Source of the DNA: JBKEBX01 sp047974615
GTDB lineage: Bacteria > Bacillota > Clostridia > Lachnospirales > CAMZNU01
Assembly: GCA_047974615.1 (NCBI GenBank)
Contig: JBKECM010000097.1
Location: 1-13,538 of the forward strand
Direction: 5' to 3'
DNA: 13,538 bases
Of the stretch, positions 12,751-13,538 are shown piece after piece. Each line of letters begins with the position of its first letter. Positions within the stretch are counted from its first letter, which is position 1. The position numbers were made by a program, and so were the translations under genes. Below the pieces are notes generated by a model. That model saw only the letters and a list, made by a program, of their open reading frames with translations, was not told the DNA's origin and did no database searches.

Positions 12751-13404
12751 ATGAAAAAAAATAAAGCTTTTCATAAGAAAAAATATAAAGGTACGCTAAC
12801 ATTATATTTTACAACCTTACTTATAACAACCATACTAACTTCTTATATCATAGATAAAATAGAAAAAAAAATTGAGCCTTTAATATATGAGCTTGCACGA
12901 GTTTATTCTATAAACCTACTAAACACGTTATCTTCGGAAATAATAAATGATGAAATAATAAGTAAAAATTATAATTCCACAGACTTTTACACATATAAAA
13001 CAGATGAAGAAGGGTATATTACGTTATTTGAGGTAAATAGCATATTGATTAACGAGATAGCCACAAAAATGAATGTATCACTACAAAAAGAGCTTATTGA
13101 TTCCACTGAAAAAATTATATCAATACCTATAGGTGAAGTTTTTTTCGTAGAATATTTCTCAGACTTTGGCCCTACATACAAATATGGTATTATCCCTATA
13201 GGTTACGCTTCCATTGACTATGATACTACTTTTGTAAGTATAGGCGTAAATCAAACAAATTTTCAAGTTTATTTGAATATAGAAGCAGATATGAAAATAG
13301 TAAACCCCTTATATGAAAAAGAATTTACTGTAGATAAAAAAGTTGTCTTACTGGACACAATGATAAGTGGAAAAGTACCAGAAGGTTTTTTAATAGGTGA
13401 ATAA
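12751..13404 (+). CDS. yunB: YunB-family sporulation protein
   Basis: 217 residues with a single N-terminal membrane anchor (about 15-34) after a basic start (MKKNKAFHKKKYKG). The remainder resembles B. subtilis YunB, a mother-cell sporulation protein of unknown biochemistry under sigma-E. Matching features are the anchor-proximal helix (EKKIEPLIYELARVYSINLLN), D-E-G-Y-I followed by the NSILINEI segment (85-103), ISIPIGEVFF (113-122), FGPTYKYGIIPIGYAS (129-144), SIGVNQTNFQVYLNIEADMKIVNP (153-176) and a late SGKVPEGF (206-213). It is a little shorter than the B. subtilis protein. The ribosome binding site GGTGAT (12743-12748) is modest. I could not identify a convincing sigma-E promoter in the AT-rich gap. 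Its presence supports an endospore-forming host. Confidence 0.85.
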   Translation: MKKNKAFHKKKYKGTLTLYFTTLLITTILTSYIIDKIEKKIEPLIYELARVYSINLLNTLSSEIINDEIISKNYNSTDFYTYKTDEEGYITLFEVNSILINEIATKMNVSLQKELIDSTEKIISIPIGEVFFVEYFSDFGPTYKYGIIPIGYASIDYDTTFVSIGVNQTNFQVYLNIEADMKIVNPLYEKEFTVDKKVVLLDTMISGKVPEGFLIGE

Positions 13405-13413
13405 CTTCAATCA

Positions 13414-13441
13414 AAAAAGGCTGTAAAGAAATAGGCTTTTT
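13414..13441 (+). terminator. Weak intrinsic terminator after yunB
   Basis: AAAAAGGCT (13414-13422) pairs with AGGCTTTTT (13433-13441) with one G-G mismatch and a 10-base loop; the 3' arm itself supplies the T-tract. It lies 10 bases after the stop codon. Confidence 0.5.
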
Positions 13442-13455
13442 CTGTGTCAGTTACA

Positions 13456-13506
13456 TAAAATCAAACTTTTTGTGTATTTCTGTATACACGGCAAAGTTTG
13501 ATTTTA
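13456..13506. repeat. Two-tier inverted repeat with 14-bp outer arms
   Basis: The outer arms 13456-13469 and 13493-13506 are perfectly complementary over 14 bp, and inside them GTGTAT (13472-13477) pairs with ATACAC (13484-13489). There is no T-tract on either side. It resembles the other nested intergenic hairpins of this window (13-57 and 143-203) in architecture, though not in sequence. Confidence 0.65.
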
Positions 13507-13538
13507 CGCACTTCCTTGAAAAATCTCAATTTCTTTAA

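Noticed and set aside
1..13538. CRISPR array, insertion sequence or prophage
   Set aside because: No regularly spaced direct repeats, no transposase or integrase frames, and no phage structural genes were seen on either strand.

Overview
The window is AT-rich (by eye roughly 30-33% G+C), uses strong AGGAGG-type ribosome binding sites, and carries genes typical of anaerobic, endospore-forming Clostridia: an NAD-linked trimeric [FeFe]-hydrogenase, a YunB-type sporulation protein, a class A penicillin-binding protein, a small bacterial malic enzyme, and a gene pair I recognise as the CD3072/CD3073 families named from Clostridioides difficile. I cannot name a species. No transposase, integrase, phage gene, tRNA, rRNA or CRISPR array is visible, so this looks like ordinary chromosome. 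Most of the unusual signal is in the intergenic regions.

Layout. 1-248: hairpin-rich intergenic DNA. 249-1151 (-): YegS/BmrU-type lipid kinase. 1216-1425 (-): 69-residue membrane protein. 1543-2451 (+): membrane-anchored alpha/beta-hydrolase homologue with no candidate catalytic His. 2452-3440: almost 1 kb without a protein gene. It holds a well-delimited structured ncRNA (promoter, folded body, terminator; possibly a raiA-motif RNA), then an unexplained G+C-richer folded segment that begins with a dispersed repeat, then the control region of the hydrogenase operon with Rex-like operators. 3441-6920 (+): hydC-hydB-hydA, tightly packed, closed by a 19-bp terminator hairpin. 7067-8079 (-): ECF-transporter S component and TudS-like desulfidase, overlapping by one base; the upstream gene appears to start at ATT. 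8080-8521: its promoter, a second diverged copy of the dispersed repeat, and a long imperfect hairpin that ends the malic enzyme transcript. 8522-9694 (-): malic enzyme. 9741-12536 (-): class A PBP. 12537-12750: divergent control region with a 20-bp perfect palindrome. 12751-13404 (+): YunB. 13405-13538: weak terminator and a 14-bp-arm inverted repeat.

How it fits together. Malic enzyme links malate, pyruvate and NAD(P)H. The hydrogenase disposes of reducing equivalents as H2, and Rex-like sites upstream suggest control by the NADH/NAD+ ratio. HydB and HydA are both 'minimal': HydB lacks the C-terminal two-cluster ferredoxin domain and HydA lacks a C-terminal extension. This raises the question whether the complex is electron-bifurcating or a plain NADH-linked hydrogenase. 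The desulfidase/ECF pair looks like an uptake-and-desulfuration module for an unknown small sulfur compound. PBP1A and YunB belong to envelope growth and sporulation and are probably unrelated to the metabolic genes.
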